Assembly: GCA_031375105.1 (NCBI GenBank)
Contig: JANMHJ010000050.1
Span: 1-64,000 of the forward strand
Reading direction: 5' to 3'
Length of the DNA: 64,000 bases
From: JANMDU01 sp031375105
GTDB taxonomy: Bacteria > Pseudomonadota > Gammaproteobacteria > Burkholderiales > Burkholderiaceae_C
Made by a program: the position numbers and the translations under genes. This document shows positions 1 through 7,575 of this stretch, one piece after another. Below the pieces are notes generated by a model, which was not told the DNA's origin, did no database searches, and saw only the letters and a list, made by a program, of their open reading frames with translations. Position 1 is the stretch's first letter, and every line of letters starts with the position of its first letter.

Positions 1-138
1 AACCGAACCTTTGAGACGCTGGATTTACTGGAGGACCATCTGGTGGGGTCGCTCAAGACCCTGGAAACTCAAAATGACGCGATCAAAAGTATCGCCGGTT
101 GGGATTGGATTATTAATGCTATTTTTAATGGGAATTAG
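1..138 (+). CDS. C-terminal 45 residues of an unrecognised protein (partial)
   Basis: Reading frame 1 is open from the window edge to a TAG at 136-138. It encodes a plausible amphipathic C-terminus (LEDHLVGSLKTLETQNDAI, then a Trp-rich end GWDWIINAIF). The composition is more protein-like than the overlapping frame that starts at position 11. The following gene can start at 128, overlapping this one by 11 bases, which fits the tight packing of the block. The function cannot be told from this fragment, and the N-terminal part is outside the window. Confidence 0.4.
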   Translation, partial: NRTFETLDLLEDHLVGSLKTLETQNDAIKSIAGWDWIINAIFNGN

Positions 139-391
139 AATAAGAGCGATTCGTGCGCTCGAAGTAAGCCCCCAGCCGCGTGAGGCGATTGACAGCCGAG
201 CAGGCTGCTCGAATGGGCCTGAATTGATTGCCGAGCTTCGCCGCCGTGGCTTGGAGATTCCTTGCCGACGGACGCCATGTATCGACCGCGATGGCTTTGA
301 GGTCATGCGCGGAATCTACTACCTCACGGCAAGAGACAAGCGCCTGCTTCGCGTTTGGAAAAAAGCGCGGCAAAAGAGGGGTTTTTTATGA
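128..391 (+). CDS. Small HTH-type protein of mobile-element kind
   Basis: Encodes about 87 residues if the ATG at 128 is used. The conserved-looking part is residues 30-80: an ELRRRGLEIPC helix, then PCIDRDGFEV and a GIYYLTARD segment. This resembles the C-terminal half of short winged-helix proteins found in prophages and integrative elements, where a Leu-Arg-Gly motif precedes a beta hairpin. The N-terminus is uncertain: the frame is open back to position 11, but that stretch overlaps another open frame. The stop overlaps the next start as ATGA (388-391), so translation is probably coupled. DNA binding is inferred from the fold resemblance only. Confidence 0.5.
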   Translation: MGIRIRAIRALEVSPQPREAIDSRAGCSNGPELIAELRRRGLEIPCRRTPCIDRDGFEVMRGIYYLTARDKRLLRVWKKARQKRGFL

Positions 392-1167
392 GCAGCAAAA
401 TCAAATATGCTGACCCTCGCGGGCACAGCGTGCGCATCTACTCTGACATCTACGATAGCCCAGCGTTTGCAGCTTTATCGCCGCATGACGTGATGGCCTA
501 TCTGGCTTTGCTCCGCGAACTCAAGGGCTACAACAATGGCGATTTATCGCTGCCTTTGAGTCGCGCAAAACGATGTGGAATCCATCATCACATCACCTTA
601 GCTCGAAGCCTTCGCGCTTTGTGTGCTGTGGGGCTAGTGGCACTCATGCGCAAAGGGGGCTGCACCAGAGGTGGTCAGCGCTTGGCTAGCCTCTATCGAA
701 TCACAGACCGAGAGTGCTACGACATACCAGCCAAGCATCTCACGGCGATGCAAGCCACCAACGAATGGAAGCAAATTAAGACCTTAGACCAAGGTTTGCA
801 ATGCATTGAAGCGGTGGAAGCGGCCATCAGAAAGCCCCCTGCAAAATTAAAAACCGCAGGACACGGCGTGACAGCTACCACGTCACCGCGTGACAGCATC
901 AAGCCTTTAACTACGTTACGCGGTGTCCTATGGACTGATGGACTAGGACACGGCGTGACCATGGCAAAAAAGGTCAAAAACCTAGTATCCATGCGGGCTA
1001 GCGCCGTGTCTTCGGTTGATGCTGAAAATACAAGCCATAGGACACCGCGCATACCACCTTTATATATTGCCACCCCTATTCAAGTTTTAAGCAGCTTGCA
1101 TGAGCATGGCAACTACAAGCGATTGACCGAAAAGCCATCGCGCCTTTTCACAAACCTGATGCACTGA
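388..1167 (+). CDS. Winged-helix replication/regulator-like protein of a mobile element
   Basis: 259 residues. Start chosen at 388 because GAGGGG lies at 376-381 and the ATG overlaps the previous stop. Residues 10-110 contain a short strand, a helix around SPHDVMAYLALLREL, a linker with NNGDLSLPLSRAK, then a second helix with SLRALCAVGLVAL. This is the layout of winged-helix proteins widespread on plasmids, phages and ICEs (hydrophobic helix, NNG turn, recognition helix, 'gl' wing). The C-terminal 140 residues are low-complexity and basic, rich in Lys, Thr and Pro, and not recognised. The role is probably DNA binding in element replication or regulation. A chromosomal function cannot be excluded. 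Confidence 0.55.
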   Translation: MSSKIKYADPRGHSVRIYSDIYDSPAFAALSPHDVMAYLALLRELKGYNNGDLSLPLSRAKRCGIHHHITLARSLRALCAVGLVALMRKGGCTRGGQRLASLYRITDRECYDIPAKHLTAMQATNEWKQIKTLDQGLQCIEAVEAAIRKPPAKLKTAGHGVTATTSPRDSIKPLTTLRGVLWTDGLGHGVTMAKKVKNLVSMRASAVSSVDAENTSHRTPRIPPLYIATPIQVLSSLHEHGNYKRLTEKPSRLFTNLMH

Positions 1168-1178
1168 AAGAAAAGACC

Positions 1179-1601
1179 ATGGAAGAAAGAATTGAAGAAT
1201 TGACCATTGAAGCTGCGGGCGACGAAAAAGGCAGTGTCATCATCTTGACCCAAAACAACTGCGGCAACGCTGAGAGTGTGGCGATTCATCCGCTGCATCT
1301 GCGCTACATGGCCGAGAGGTTTGGCCTGATTGAAACGAGCGACCCGCAAGCCGATAAAACCATCGCCACGCTCAAACGCCGCCTGACCGTGCTGCATGGC
1401 CGTATCGAATATCTACAAGGCTGGTTAGCGAATCATTCAGACTACAAACATGCAGACCTGTCTTACGAGCTTACCTACGCGACAGCCACGATGGACATTG
1501 CTGATGAGTTCATAGCGGACTTTGAGAGTGAGGGCGCGAGCAATAGTGTCGAGCCTATCGAGCTGGTTGGGCAGGATATGCAACAACCATCGCTCATTTG
1601 A
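1179..1601 (+). CDS. Hypothetical acidic protein
   Basis: 140 residues, starting 11 bases after the previous stop. The acidic N-terminus (MEERIEELTIEA) is followed by a segment SVAIHPLHLRYMAERFGLI that looks like a small helix-turn-helix or a recognition motif. Next come ATLKRRLTVLHGRIEYLQGWL, likely a coiled-coil pair, and an acidic C-terminal helix. No catalytic motif is visible and I do not recognise the family. It sits in the middle of the tightly spaced element operon, so a role in the element's life cycle is likely. Confidence 0.5.
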   Translation: MEERIEELTIEAAGDEKGSVIILTQNNCGNAESVAIHPLHLRYMAERFGLIETSDPQADKTIATLKRRLTVLHGRIEYLQGWLANHSDYKHADLSYELTYATATMDIADEFIADFESEGASNSVEPIELVGQDMQQPSLI

Positions 1602-1614
1602 AAATCGGGAGCAC

Positions 1615-2331
1615 ATGACCATGACGAACAGCAAGCGGGCGGGTAAGCCTGCCAAAAGTGAGACAGTTGGCAAACAAGCCGCGACACCTCCGAGCGACCC
1701 CAAAGCGTTGCCCATAGAGGTGGAGGATGCTGATGATTTTCCAAGGGAAATAGCGAAAGCGTGTACCCGGCCATCTATCAACGCAGCCATAGTGGTGGAT
1801 GCTTTTCAGAGCAATATTCTGGGCAAGGGGGTGAACCTGAGCGAGCTAGTGGACGATTTGGAAACCAAAGCCAAAGAGGTGACCGATGGCAATCTTTCTA
1901 TGATGGAGGCTATGCTCGTTGGTCAGGCTACAGCGCTGCAAACCATGTTTACACACCTAGCGAGACGCGCATCCAACCAAGAGCATATGAGCCAATATCA
2001 AGCTTTCATGTCGCTCGCGTTCAAAGCACAGGCGCAGAGCAGGGCGACCATATCGACGCTGATTGACCTGAAATATCCCAAGCAAGCGGCTACCTTTGTG
2101 CGGCAAGCCAATATCAGTAGCGGGCATCAACAAATAAACAACCGGGCTATGTCGGAACAGTACGCGCATGCGCACGCGCAGGCGGGAAATGCTCAGAGTG
2201 AGCCAAACAAACTATTGGAGGTTAGGCATGGCCAACGGCTGGACATTGGAGCGCAGGGAGAGACAGGCACAGTTAATCAGGGTTTGGAAGCCGTGGGAGC
2301 AATCCACCGGGGCGAAGACCGCGCAAGGTAA
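1615..2331 (+). CDS. Hypothetical mobile-element protein
   Basis: 238 residues from the ATG at 1615 (GGGAG at 1607-1611); ATG 1621 is an alternative with better spacing. The N-terminus is Lys/Pro-rich and probably disordered. Residues about 50-170 are helical with repeated Ala and Gln, including ALQTMFTHLARRA and FMSLAFKAQAQSRATI. The tail is Gln/Asn/His-rich. Similar helical proteins with an 'LxxxFxxLxxxA' pattern followed by 'AFKAQxQ' occur in ICE and prophage cargo of Burkholderiales as conserved hypotheticals. That recollection is unverified. The 3' end overlaps the next gene by 104 bases in another frame. Confidence 0.5.
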   Translation: MTMTNSKRAGKPAKSETVGKQAATPPSDPKALPIEVEDADDFPREIAKACTRPSINAAIVVDAFQSNILGKGVNLSELVDDLETKAKEVTDGNLSMMEAMLVGQATALQTMFTHLARRASNQEHMSQYQAFMSLAFKAQAQSRATISTLIDLKYPKQAATFVRQANISSGHQQINNRAMSEQYAHAHAQAGNAQSEPNKLLEVRHGQRLDIGAQGETGTVNQGLEAVGAIHRGEDRAR

Positions 2332-2455
2332 AGCAATAGTGGCTGGCAATGCATGGCGGGGCGGTCAAAGGGCGCAGCTACGGGCGTTGTCTAAGATGGT
2401 GAATGAGGAGGTGAGACGGGCGCGTTCCCTTCTCTCTTGGATTGGTGATGCGTGA
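2228..2455 (+). CDS. Small conserved mobile-element protein (WKPWE motif)
   Basis: 75 residues. The ATG at 2228 is preceded by GGAGG at 2217-2221, a clear Shine-Dalgarno site, so the longer frame from 2168 is not used. The sequence contains RERQAQLIRVWKPWE, then STGAKTAQGKA and NAWRGG. I recognise this pattern (QxxxIxxWxPWxxSTGPxTxxGKAxxxxNAxxGG) from short proteins scattered through prophages and genomic islands of proteobacteria, where it is usually followed by a helix, as here. No function is established to my knowledge. It overlaps the preceding gene by 104 bases, which is long, but the RBS and motif support it. Confidence 0.6.
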   Translation: MANGWTLERRERQAQLIRVWKPWEQSTGAKTAQGKAIVAGNAWRGGQRAQLRALSKMVNEEVRRARSLLSWIGDA

Positions 2456-2746
2456 TTGCTAGCCAAAGCAACATTTACATACAGACGCGGACTAAAGCGC
2501 TGGGCATGGATTCAACGAAGTCTATGCACTAAAGCTTTGGCAAATACTGATGCGTTACATCCGCGAACAGCAATGACGTGGCGCTAAGGGTTGCACATGC
2601 ATCGCGTAAGTATTCTTCGCGATTCTTAAGTTGCTCTTTTGGTATTTAAAGCGCGAGCAAACTGGGCACAAACGTGGAACAATGTCTTGTCAGGCAAGCG
2701 TGATGTTCATGCACTGCACCAGCTAACGCGACACACCGGGGGAAAA
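2456..2746. other. Intergenic stretch without recognisable gene
   Basis: About 290 bases between the element operon and the secreted protein. I see no tRNA-like fold and no convincing ORF. A TTTAAA-rich patch at about 2640 may be part of the promoter of the gene at 2747. Confidence 0.3.
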
Positions 2747-3445
2747 GTGAAGATTTATTTGTTTGCATTACTTGTTGGATTTATCTGCCCTGCATACGCT
2801 CAGACTAGCCTGCCTTCAAGCTTTGGAGGCCAGCCGCTAAACCTAGTCATTCCCAAGGGCTACTGCGTTATCGACAGGAAAGACGAGATTGGCGCACTGC
2901 ACTACACACTACAAGAAAAAGGGAATATTGGCCGCAACACAGTTGCTATGCTATTTGCTGATTGCAAGGAGTGGGCGAGGCGGCAAACTGACAGCTCCTA
3001 CATTCTTAAAAAGCATGGCAGCTACTTGTTTCAACTAACAAAGGGAGATGTTTTGCTCCTGCCTCGTAACTTTACTCGTGCTGACTTGATAAAGGCTTAC
3101 GTGGATTCAGACTCGAAGCGGAGCGCGATGGGCGAGCCGGAATTTACAAAGGAACTGAAAGATAGGTTGGCCCGAGCTACTGTGGATACACCTACCCTTA
3201 ATGGCTCCGTCAACTATGGATTAATTGACAAGAATGAATATGCAGTTTTTTGGGGGATTGGTTCTACCTTTCAATACCCAGGGGAAGTGGTGAGGGTAAC
3301 CGGAGTGGTCGCTGCCACATTGGTCAAGCAAGTAAAGGTGTCAATTAACTTGTATGACTCAACCAAAGGGCAATCCGCCCCTTTTAAGCACCTGCTTGAA
3401 CAGCAAAAAGACCTTACGACGAGGCTACTGCTTGCTAACCAATAG
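2747..3445 (+). CDS. Secreted orphan protein
   Basis: 232 residues from a GTG start at 2747, chosen because GGGGGA lies at 2738-2743 and a Sec signal peptide follows directly (KIYLFALLVGFICPAYAQ, cleavage after AYA). The mature part is a mixed alpha/beta protein with no motif I recognise. It carries PLNLVIPKGYCVID near the start and AVFWGIGSTFQYPGEVVRVTGV in the second half. Proteins of this style are usually periplasmic orphans. It is the last gene before the tRNA-His and is more AT-rich than the housekeeping genes, suggesting acquisition with the island. Confidence 0.6.
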   Translation: MKIYLFALLVGFICPAYAQTSLPSSFGGQPLNLVIPKGYCVIDRKDEIGALHYTLQEKGNIGRNTVAMLFADCKEWARRQTDSSYILKKHGSYLFQLTKGDVLLLPRNFTRADLIKAYVDSDSKRSAMGEPEFTKELKDRLARATVDTPTLNGSVNYGLIDKNEYAVFWGIGSTFQYPGEVVRVTGVVAATLVKQVKVSINLYDSTKGQSAPFKHLLEQQKDLTTRLLLANQ

Positions 3446-3571
3446 TTCAGAAGTTCCTGAATTGCTATTTTGAACTCAATCTTTACGCTGGGAAAACCGC
3501 GTCGGCCGAGCTAGAACGGCACGGTCACCTTGACTAATCAGTGTGGCAAGCAGTACAAAACACCCGCACTA

Positions 3572-3593
3572 GTGGCTACATGGTGGCTACATG
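3572..3593. repeat. 11-bp tandem duplication GTGGCTACATG x2 near tRNA-His
   Basis: GTGGCTACATG occurs twice head to tail, 58 bases from the tRNA-His 3' end. The unit resembles the acceptor-end sequence GGTGGCTGATG read on the plus strand of the tRNA. It could be debris of an attachment site or chance. Confidence 0.5.
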
Positions 3594-3596
3594 AAC

Positions 3597-3638
3597 CCGA
3601 AAAAGAAAAAGCCCGCTATCTTTTGAATAGCAGGCTTT
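3597..3638 (-). terminator. Rho-independent terminator of tRNA-His
   Basis: AAAGCCCGCTAT (3608-3619) pairs with ATAGCAGGCTTT (3627-3638) with one mismatch around a 7-base loop. On the minus strand the hairpin is followed by a T-rich run (the A-rich plus-strand tract from 3598). It lies directly downstream of the minus-strand tRNA gene. Confidence 0.75.
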
Positions 3639-3650
3639 CCTTGTGAATAT

Positions 3651-3727
3651 TGGGGTGGCTGATGGGGCTCGAACCCACGACAACAGGAATCACAATCCTG
3701 GACTCTACCAACTGAGCTACAGCCACC
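3651..3727 (-). tRNA. tRNA-His (GTG anticodon)
   Basis: The reverse complement folds as a cloverleaf: acceptor GTGGCTG/CAGCCAC, D-arm GCTCAGTTGGTAGAGT, anticodon loop with GTG, T-arm GTGGGTTCGAGCCC and encoded CCA at 3653-3651. The extra G at position -1 (3727) opposite discriminator C73 is the hallmark of tRNA-His. It lies 29 bases after ppiD on the same strand and has its own terminator. Confidence 0.95.
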
Positions 3728-3756
3728 GTAGAGGCAAGATTATAACCTTACCCTTA

Positions 3757-5688
3757 TCACTGCGTAGACGCTGTTAAATCGTCTTTCTTAGGCGCTGGCT
3801 TGGTGACTTTGAATTCGGCTTTGAAGCGCTTCTTCAGAGTTTCGTAATAGGCCAGGCCCTCTGCGCCCGTCCACCAGTTGGTGACTTGCTGGCGATCTTG
3901 CGCGATGTTGGCACCTTTGATGTCCCGCTCCAGAACCTTGTTGACGCGCAGCACGGCATAGCCTTGAACGCCCAAATCCACGCCGACCAGAGCGGGCAGC
4001 TTGGTGGCATCGGCGCGCAGAGCCGCTTCGACGATGGGCGCAGGCAGGCGCTGAGACTGCTCGCGCGAGAGTGTGATGGCTTCGGGCAGCGATGCGCTAG
4101 TTGGGTTGGCCTGCCATGCGGAGAGCTTGGCTTGACCCTCTTTCTTGGCTAATTCGGCACCTTGGGCGGCCAGCACGCGCTCGCGCACGCGGTCTTTCAC
4201 CTCAGCCAGCGGCAAGGTGCGAGCGGGTGTGTATTGCACGACGCGACCTGAAATCATTTGGCTCGTGCCGGTTTCAACCGCCTCGGTGTTGCGCTTTTTT
4301 TCCACAGAATCAGCAGAGAACAGTGCGTTCAAAAAGCGGGCATTAGCCAAGGGGCCCGTAACGGCGGGGCCGGGTGTGCGCTGGATGTTGGCAATGGTTT
4401 TGACCTGCAAGCCCAAACGATCCGCAGCAGGCTTCAAGCTCTCAGCTTGCTCATAGACGGCGTTGGTGAAGCCTTCGGCCAGCTCGGCAAATTTCTTTTG
4501 CGCTTGTTGCTTGAGCAAATCGGCCTCGATCTCAGGTTTCATTTCTTCAAAGGTCTTTTGCTTGGGGGCTTTGATATCGGTCAGGGTGATGATGTGAAAA
4601 CCAAAATCAGATTCCACCACCGAGCTGATGTCGCCTTTTTTCATGGAAAAAGCGGCATCCGAAAATGGCTTGACCATGGCTTCGCGGTTGAAGAAATCCA
4701 AATCACCCCCGTTGGCTGCTGAGCCAGGGTCTTGGGAATTTTTCTTAGCGATATCTGCAAAACTGGCGGGTGCTTTTTTGACTTCAGCCAAAAGCGCTTC
4801 GGCCTTGGCCTTGGCGGCATTGCGATCAGCGGCGGGCGCATTCTTGGGCGCAGTGATCAAGATGTGGCTGGCGCGGCGCTCTTCTTGGCCAGACAAGCGG
4901 GCAGCATTCTGATCGAAATAAGTCTTCACGTCTTCCGCTTTGAGCACGATGCCTTTTTTGGCGGCTTCCAGATCAAGCACCAAATATTCAATGCTCGCCG
5001 ATTCAGGCGCCTGGAAGAGCTGCGGGTTGGATTTGTAAAACTGATCAAGTTGTTCGTCACTCGGCGTGGCTTTTGCTGAGAACTCAGCGGTGGTAAAGCG
5101 CTGCACCTGCACCTCACGGCGCTCGAAATACGCGCCCAAGGTTTGATCGACGATGGCGGCGGCATTCAAGCCCGTGTTGCTCACACCTGCGAGTACTTGG
5201 CGCATCGACAAATCTTGGCGCACGCGCGCTTCAAAACCTTCCGGCGAAAGACCTTGTGCCCCGACCAATTGCTTATAGCGCTCCACATCGAGGGAGCCAT
5301 CGGGTTTGCGCAAAGCGGAAATGCTGGGGTTTTCGCTGAGGTCACGGGCCAAACGCTGGTCGCTGGTGGATAGATGCAATTTATCAGCCGCAGCCATCAT
5401 CACGCGCTCGCGCACCAAGCGCTCTAGCGTTGCGTATTTGGCTTCTGGGCTATCGAGCAGCTTAGGATCGAGATTGGGCATGCTTTGGCGCATGCGCTCG
5501 ACCTCAGATTTATGAGCAGCATCCCATTCGGTTTGGCGAACAGCTTGTCCATCAACAGTGGCAACCGCATCGCCTTGATCGCGGAAGCGGTTGTAGCCAT
5601 CGACACCCACCAAAGCGAAGGCGGGGAAGATCAAGATAAACAGCATCAGCTGCATGACCTTGGTGTGCTTGCGGACAAAATCAAACAT
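3757..5688 (-). CDS. ppiD: Periplasmic chaperone / peptidyl-prolyl isomerase PpiD
   Basis: 643 residues, the normal length for PpiD. The order is: a cytoplasmic start MFDFVRKHTK, one membrane anchor (MQLMLFILIFPAFALVGVDG), a SurA-like N-terminal chaperone domain (residues 35-180), then a parvulin domain around residues 265-370 with RRASHILI, NSQDPGSAANGGDLDFF and FGFHIITLTD, and a C-terminal SurA-like tail. PpiD is anchored to the inner membrane near the Sec translocon and assists folding of outer-membrane and periplasmic proteins. It lies downstream of tRNA-Val and hupB, an arrangement also seen in related bacteria. All key parvulin segments are intact. Confidence 0.93.
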   Translation of the reverse strand: MFDFVRKHTKVMQLMLFILIFPAFALVGVDGYNRFRDQGDAVATVDGQAVRQTEWDAAHKSEVERMRQSMPNLDPKLLDSPEAKYATLERLVRERVMMAAADKLHLSTSDQRLARDLSENPSISALRKPDGSLDVERYKQLVGAQGLSPEGFEARVRQDLSMRQVLAGVSNTGLNAAAIVDQTLGAYFERREVQVQRFTTAEFSAKATPSDEQLDQFYKSNPQLFQAPESASIEYLVLDLEAAKKGIVLKAEDVKTYFDQNAARLSGQEERRASHILITAPKNAPAADRNAAKAKAEALLAEVKKAPASFADIAKKNSQDPGSAANGGDLDFFNREAMVKPFSDAAFSMKKGDISSVVESDFGFHIITLTDIKAPKQKTFEEMKPEIEADLLKQQAQKKFAELAEGFTNAVYEQAESLKPAADRLGLQVKTIANIQRTPGPAVTGPLANARFLNALFSADSVEKKRNTEAVETGTSQMISGRVVQYTPARTLPLAEVKDRVRERVLAAQGAELAKKEGQAKLSAWQANPTSASLPEAITLSREQSQRLPAPIVEAALRADATKLPALVGVDLGVQGYAVLRVNKVLERDIKGANIAQDRQQVTNWWTGAEGLAYYETLKKRFKAEFKVTKPAPKKDDLTASTQ

Positions 5689-5716
5689 GGGCGCGTGGCT
5701 TTAAAAAATCAGTGAA

Positions 5717-5749
5717 ACAAAAAAAGAAAAGGCGAACTGCATGTTCGCC
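5717..5749 (-). terminator. Rho-independent terminator after tRNA-Val
   Basis: GGCGAAC (5731-5737), loop TGCAT, GTTCGCC (5743-5749) form a perfect 7-bp stem. On the minus strand it is followed by a T-rich tract (A-rich plus strand 5717-5730). It separates tRNA-Val from ppiD. Confidence 0.8.
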
Positions 5750-5761
5750 CTTGTCTTAGAT

Positions 5762-5837
5762 TGGTGGGTGATGACGGGCTCGAACCGCCGACCTACGCCT
5801 TGTAAGGGCGCCGCTCTACCAACTGAGCTAATCACCC
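5762..5837 (-). tRNA. tRNA-Val (TAC anticodon)
   Basis: The reverse complement gives acceptor GGGTGAT/ATCACCC, D-arm GCTCAGTTGGTAGAGC, anticodon loop CTTACAA (TAC), T-arm GGCGGTTCGAGCCCGTC and encoded CCA at 5764-5762. It lies 29 bases downstream of hupB on the same strand, so it may be processed from the hupB transcript. Confidence 0.96.
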
Positions 5838-5866
5838 GACCGGGAACAACGTGTGTCTGCTCCGGA

Positions 5867-6139
5867 TCAGTTCAGCGCATCTTTGAGCGCTTTACCGGGA
5901 CGGAACTTGGGCACGCGGGCAGCCTTGATTTTAATCGCTGCGCCGGTGCGTGGGTTACGGCCTGCGCGGGCAGCACGTTTGCCGACGGCAAAAGTACCGA
6001 AACCTACGATAGAGACCGAATTGCCTTTTTTCAACGTGGCCTTGACTGCACCCAAGGTGGCTTCAAGAGCGCGGGTGGCTGCAGCTTTAGAAATGTCTGC
6101 CTGCTTGGCGATATGTTCGATCAGATCTGTCTTGTTCAT
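5867..6139 (-). CDS. hupB: DNA-binding protein HU-beta
   Basis: 90 residues, typical for HU. Start chosen at 6139 because GAGGAG lies just upstream on the coding strand and MNKTDLIEHIA is the standard HU N-terminus. The frame is open 17 codons further but without an RBS. The conserved arm motif GFGTFAVGKRAARAGRNPRTG is present, followed by KFRPGKALKDALN. It acts as a dimeric nucleoid-associated protein that bends and coats DNA. It heads a minus-strand set with tRNA-Val, ppiD and tRNA-His. Confidence 0.96.
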   Translation of the reverse strand: MNKTDLIEHIAKQADISKAAATRALEATLGAVKATLKKGNSVSIVGFGTFAVGKRAARAGRNPRTGAAIKIKAARVPKFRPGKALKDALN

Positions 6140-6471
6140 TGTGACTCCTCGGGAGCTATGCGATGCTGGGTTGAAATATTGGGTTGGCAACCCACACAGA
6201 TTTGCAAGGGCGCGAGAACGGATTCTATGCGCTTTTCAACGCAGAAAATTTGTTCTGGCGCAGCATTTTTTTTGCAAAAAATCACGTAGGCCATGCGCCC
6301 GCAAGCCGCGCCCTGCTTGGGTTTGCGGTTTGTTTGCCACGATCTGAGAGGCAGCAGAGGCATGTCGCATCAAAGAGCTTGACACGCACAAGAAACAGGG
6401 TTTATGGAAGGCTGCCCACCTAGCGGCTATGCGCGTTGCGGGCAGATCGCAGGGGTTGTCATGCTAATTGC
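6140..6471. other. Intergenic region upstream of hupB
   Basis: About 330 bases, probably holding the hupB promoter(s). A strong -35/-10 pair could not be chosen with confidence. AT-rich tracts occur at 6245-6285. The 3' end of the dehydrogenase gene faces into it, but no hairpin terminator is evident. Confidence 0.3.
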
Positions 6472-7557
6472 TTACAAGGCTGCTGCAATTGCTTTGCCTA
6501 AATCTTGCGTGCTGGCCGTGCCACCCATATCGCGCGTGAGCGGCGCCTGGCTGCCGGGCTGCATGACTTTTTCAATCGCGGTAAGAATCGCATCGTGCGC
6601 AGCTTTGTAGCCCAAATGCTCGAGCATCATCGCGCCAGTCCAGATTTGGCCAATCGGGTTGGCAATGTTTTTGCCGGCGATATCGGGAGCGGAGCCATGG
6701 ACGGGCTCAAACAAGGATGGGAATTTTCCCGAAGGGTTCAAGTTGGCGCTGGGGGCAATGCCAATCGTGCCCGTGCAGGCAGGGCCCAAATCGCTCAGGA
6801 TGTCGCCAAACAAATTGCTGGCCACGACCACGTCGAAGAAATTTGGACGCTGCACGAAATGCGCCGTCAAGATGTCAATATGGAATTTGTCGACGTTCAG
6901 GCCGGGATATCCCTTGGCCATTTCCACCACGCGCTCGTCCCAATACGGCATGGAGATTGAAATGCCGTTGGATTTGGTGGCGCTGGTCAAGTGTCTTTTG
7001 GGGCGCGATTGGGCCAGTTCAAAGGCGAATTTCAGCACGCGATCCACGCCAATGCGCGTAAACACGCTCTCTTGCAAGACGAATTCACGCTCCGTGCCGG
7101 GAAACATACGCCCGCCCACGCTGGAGTATTCGCCTTCGGTGTTTTCGCGCACGATGTAAAAATCAATCTCACCCGCTTTGTAGGGTGTGCCATCGCGCTT
7201 GACGACGGGCGCGATGATGCCGGGCATGAGTTTGGCGGGGCGCAGGTTGATGTATTGATCAAACTCGCGGCGAAACATCAGCAGCGAGCCCCAGAGTGAA
7301 ATGTGATCGGGGATTTTTTCTGGCCAGCCCACGGCACCAAAGAAAATCGCATCATGACCACCGATTTGGTCTTTCCAGCTGTCGGGCAGCATTTTTCCGT
7401 GCTTCTCGAAGTAATTCCAGCTGGAAAAATCGAAATGATCGAATTTCAAGTCAATGCCATATTTGCGCGCAGCGGCATCGAGCACACGAATGCCTTCTGG
7501 CATGACTTCGGTGCCAATGCCGTCGCCGGCGATCACTGCAATGCGGTGTTGTGTCAT
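6472..7557 (-). CDS. ttuC: Tartrate / D-malate dehydrogenase (decarboxylating)
   Basis: 361 residues, a member of the isocitrate/isopropylmalate dehydrogenase fold. Visible landmarks are the N-terminal IAVIAGDGIGTEV, the substrate loop with FRREFDQYINLRPAKLMPG, the tyrosine region YSSVGGRMFPGTEREF, the metal-site segment GDILSDLGPACTGTIGIAPSAN, and EPVHGSAPDIAGKNIANP. The sequence pattern (SSWNYFEKHGKMLPDSW near the start) is that of the tartrate dehydrogenase/D-malate dehydrogenase branch rather than LeuB. It oxidatively decarboxylates tartrate or D-malate using NAD+ and a divalent metal. It lies 18 bases downstream of an alpha/beta hydrolase on the same strand, so the two may be co-transcribed. 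Confidence 0.85.
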   Translation of the reverse strand: MTQHRIAVIAGDGIGTEVMPEGIRVLDAAARKYGIDLKFDHFDFSSWNYFEKHGKMLPDSWKDQIGGHDAIFFGAVGWPEKIPDHISLWGSLLMFRREFDQYINLRPAKLMPGIIAPVVKRDGTPYKAGEIDFYIVRENTEGEYSSVGGRMFPGTEREFVLQESVFTRIGVDRVLKFAFELAQSRPKRHLTSATKSNGISISMPYWDERVVEMAKGYPGLNVDKFHIDILTAHFVQRPNFFDVVVASNLFGDILSDLGPACTGTIGIAPSANLNPSGKFPSLFEPVHGSAPDIAGKNIANPIGQIWTGAMMLEHLGYKAAHDAILTAIEKVMQPGSQAPLTRDMGGTASTQDLGKAIAAAL

Positions 7558-7575
7558 GGTGGATCTTTCTGAAAT

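Larger units (their letters stand above)
1..3650. mobile_element. Probable right end of an integrated element abutting tRNA-His
   Basis: Seen: a compact, same-strand block of small genes of types common in prophages and integrative elements (HTH proteins, a 75-residue protein with a WKPWE-type motif). It is followed by a secreted orphan and ends at the 3' end of a tRNA-His gene. The block is unrelated to the housekeeping genes that start at 3651. Known: many integrases target the 3' ends of tRNA genes. Inferred: this is one end of an island whose integrase and other attachment site lie left of the window. No integrase or second copy of the tRNA 3' end is visible, so the boundary is a guess. 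Confidence 0.45.
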
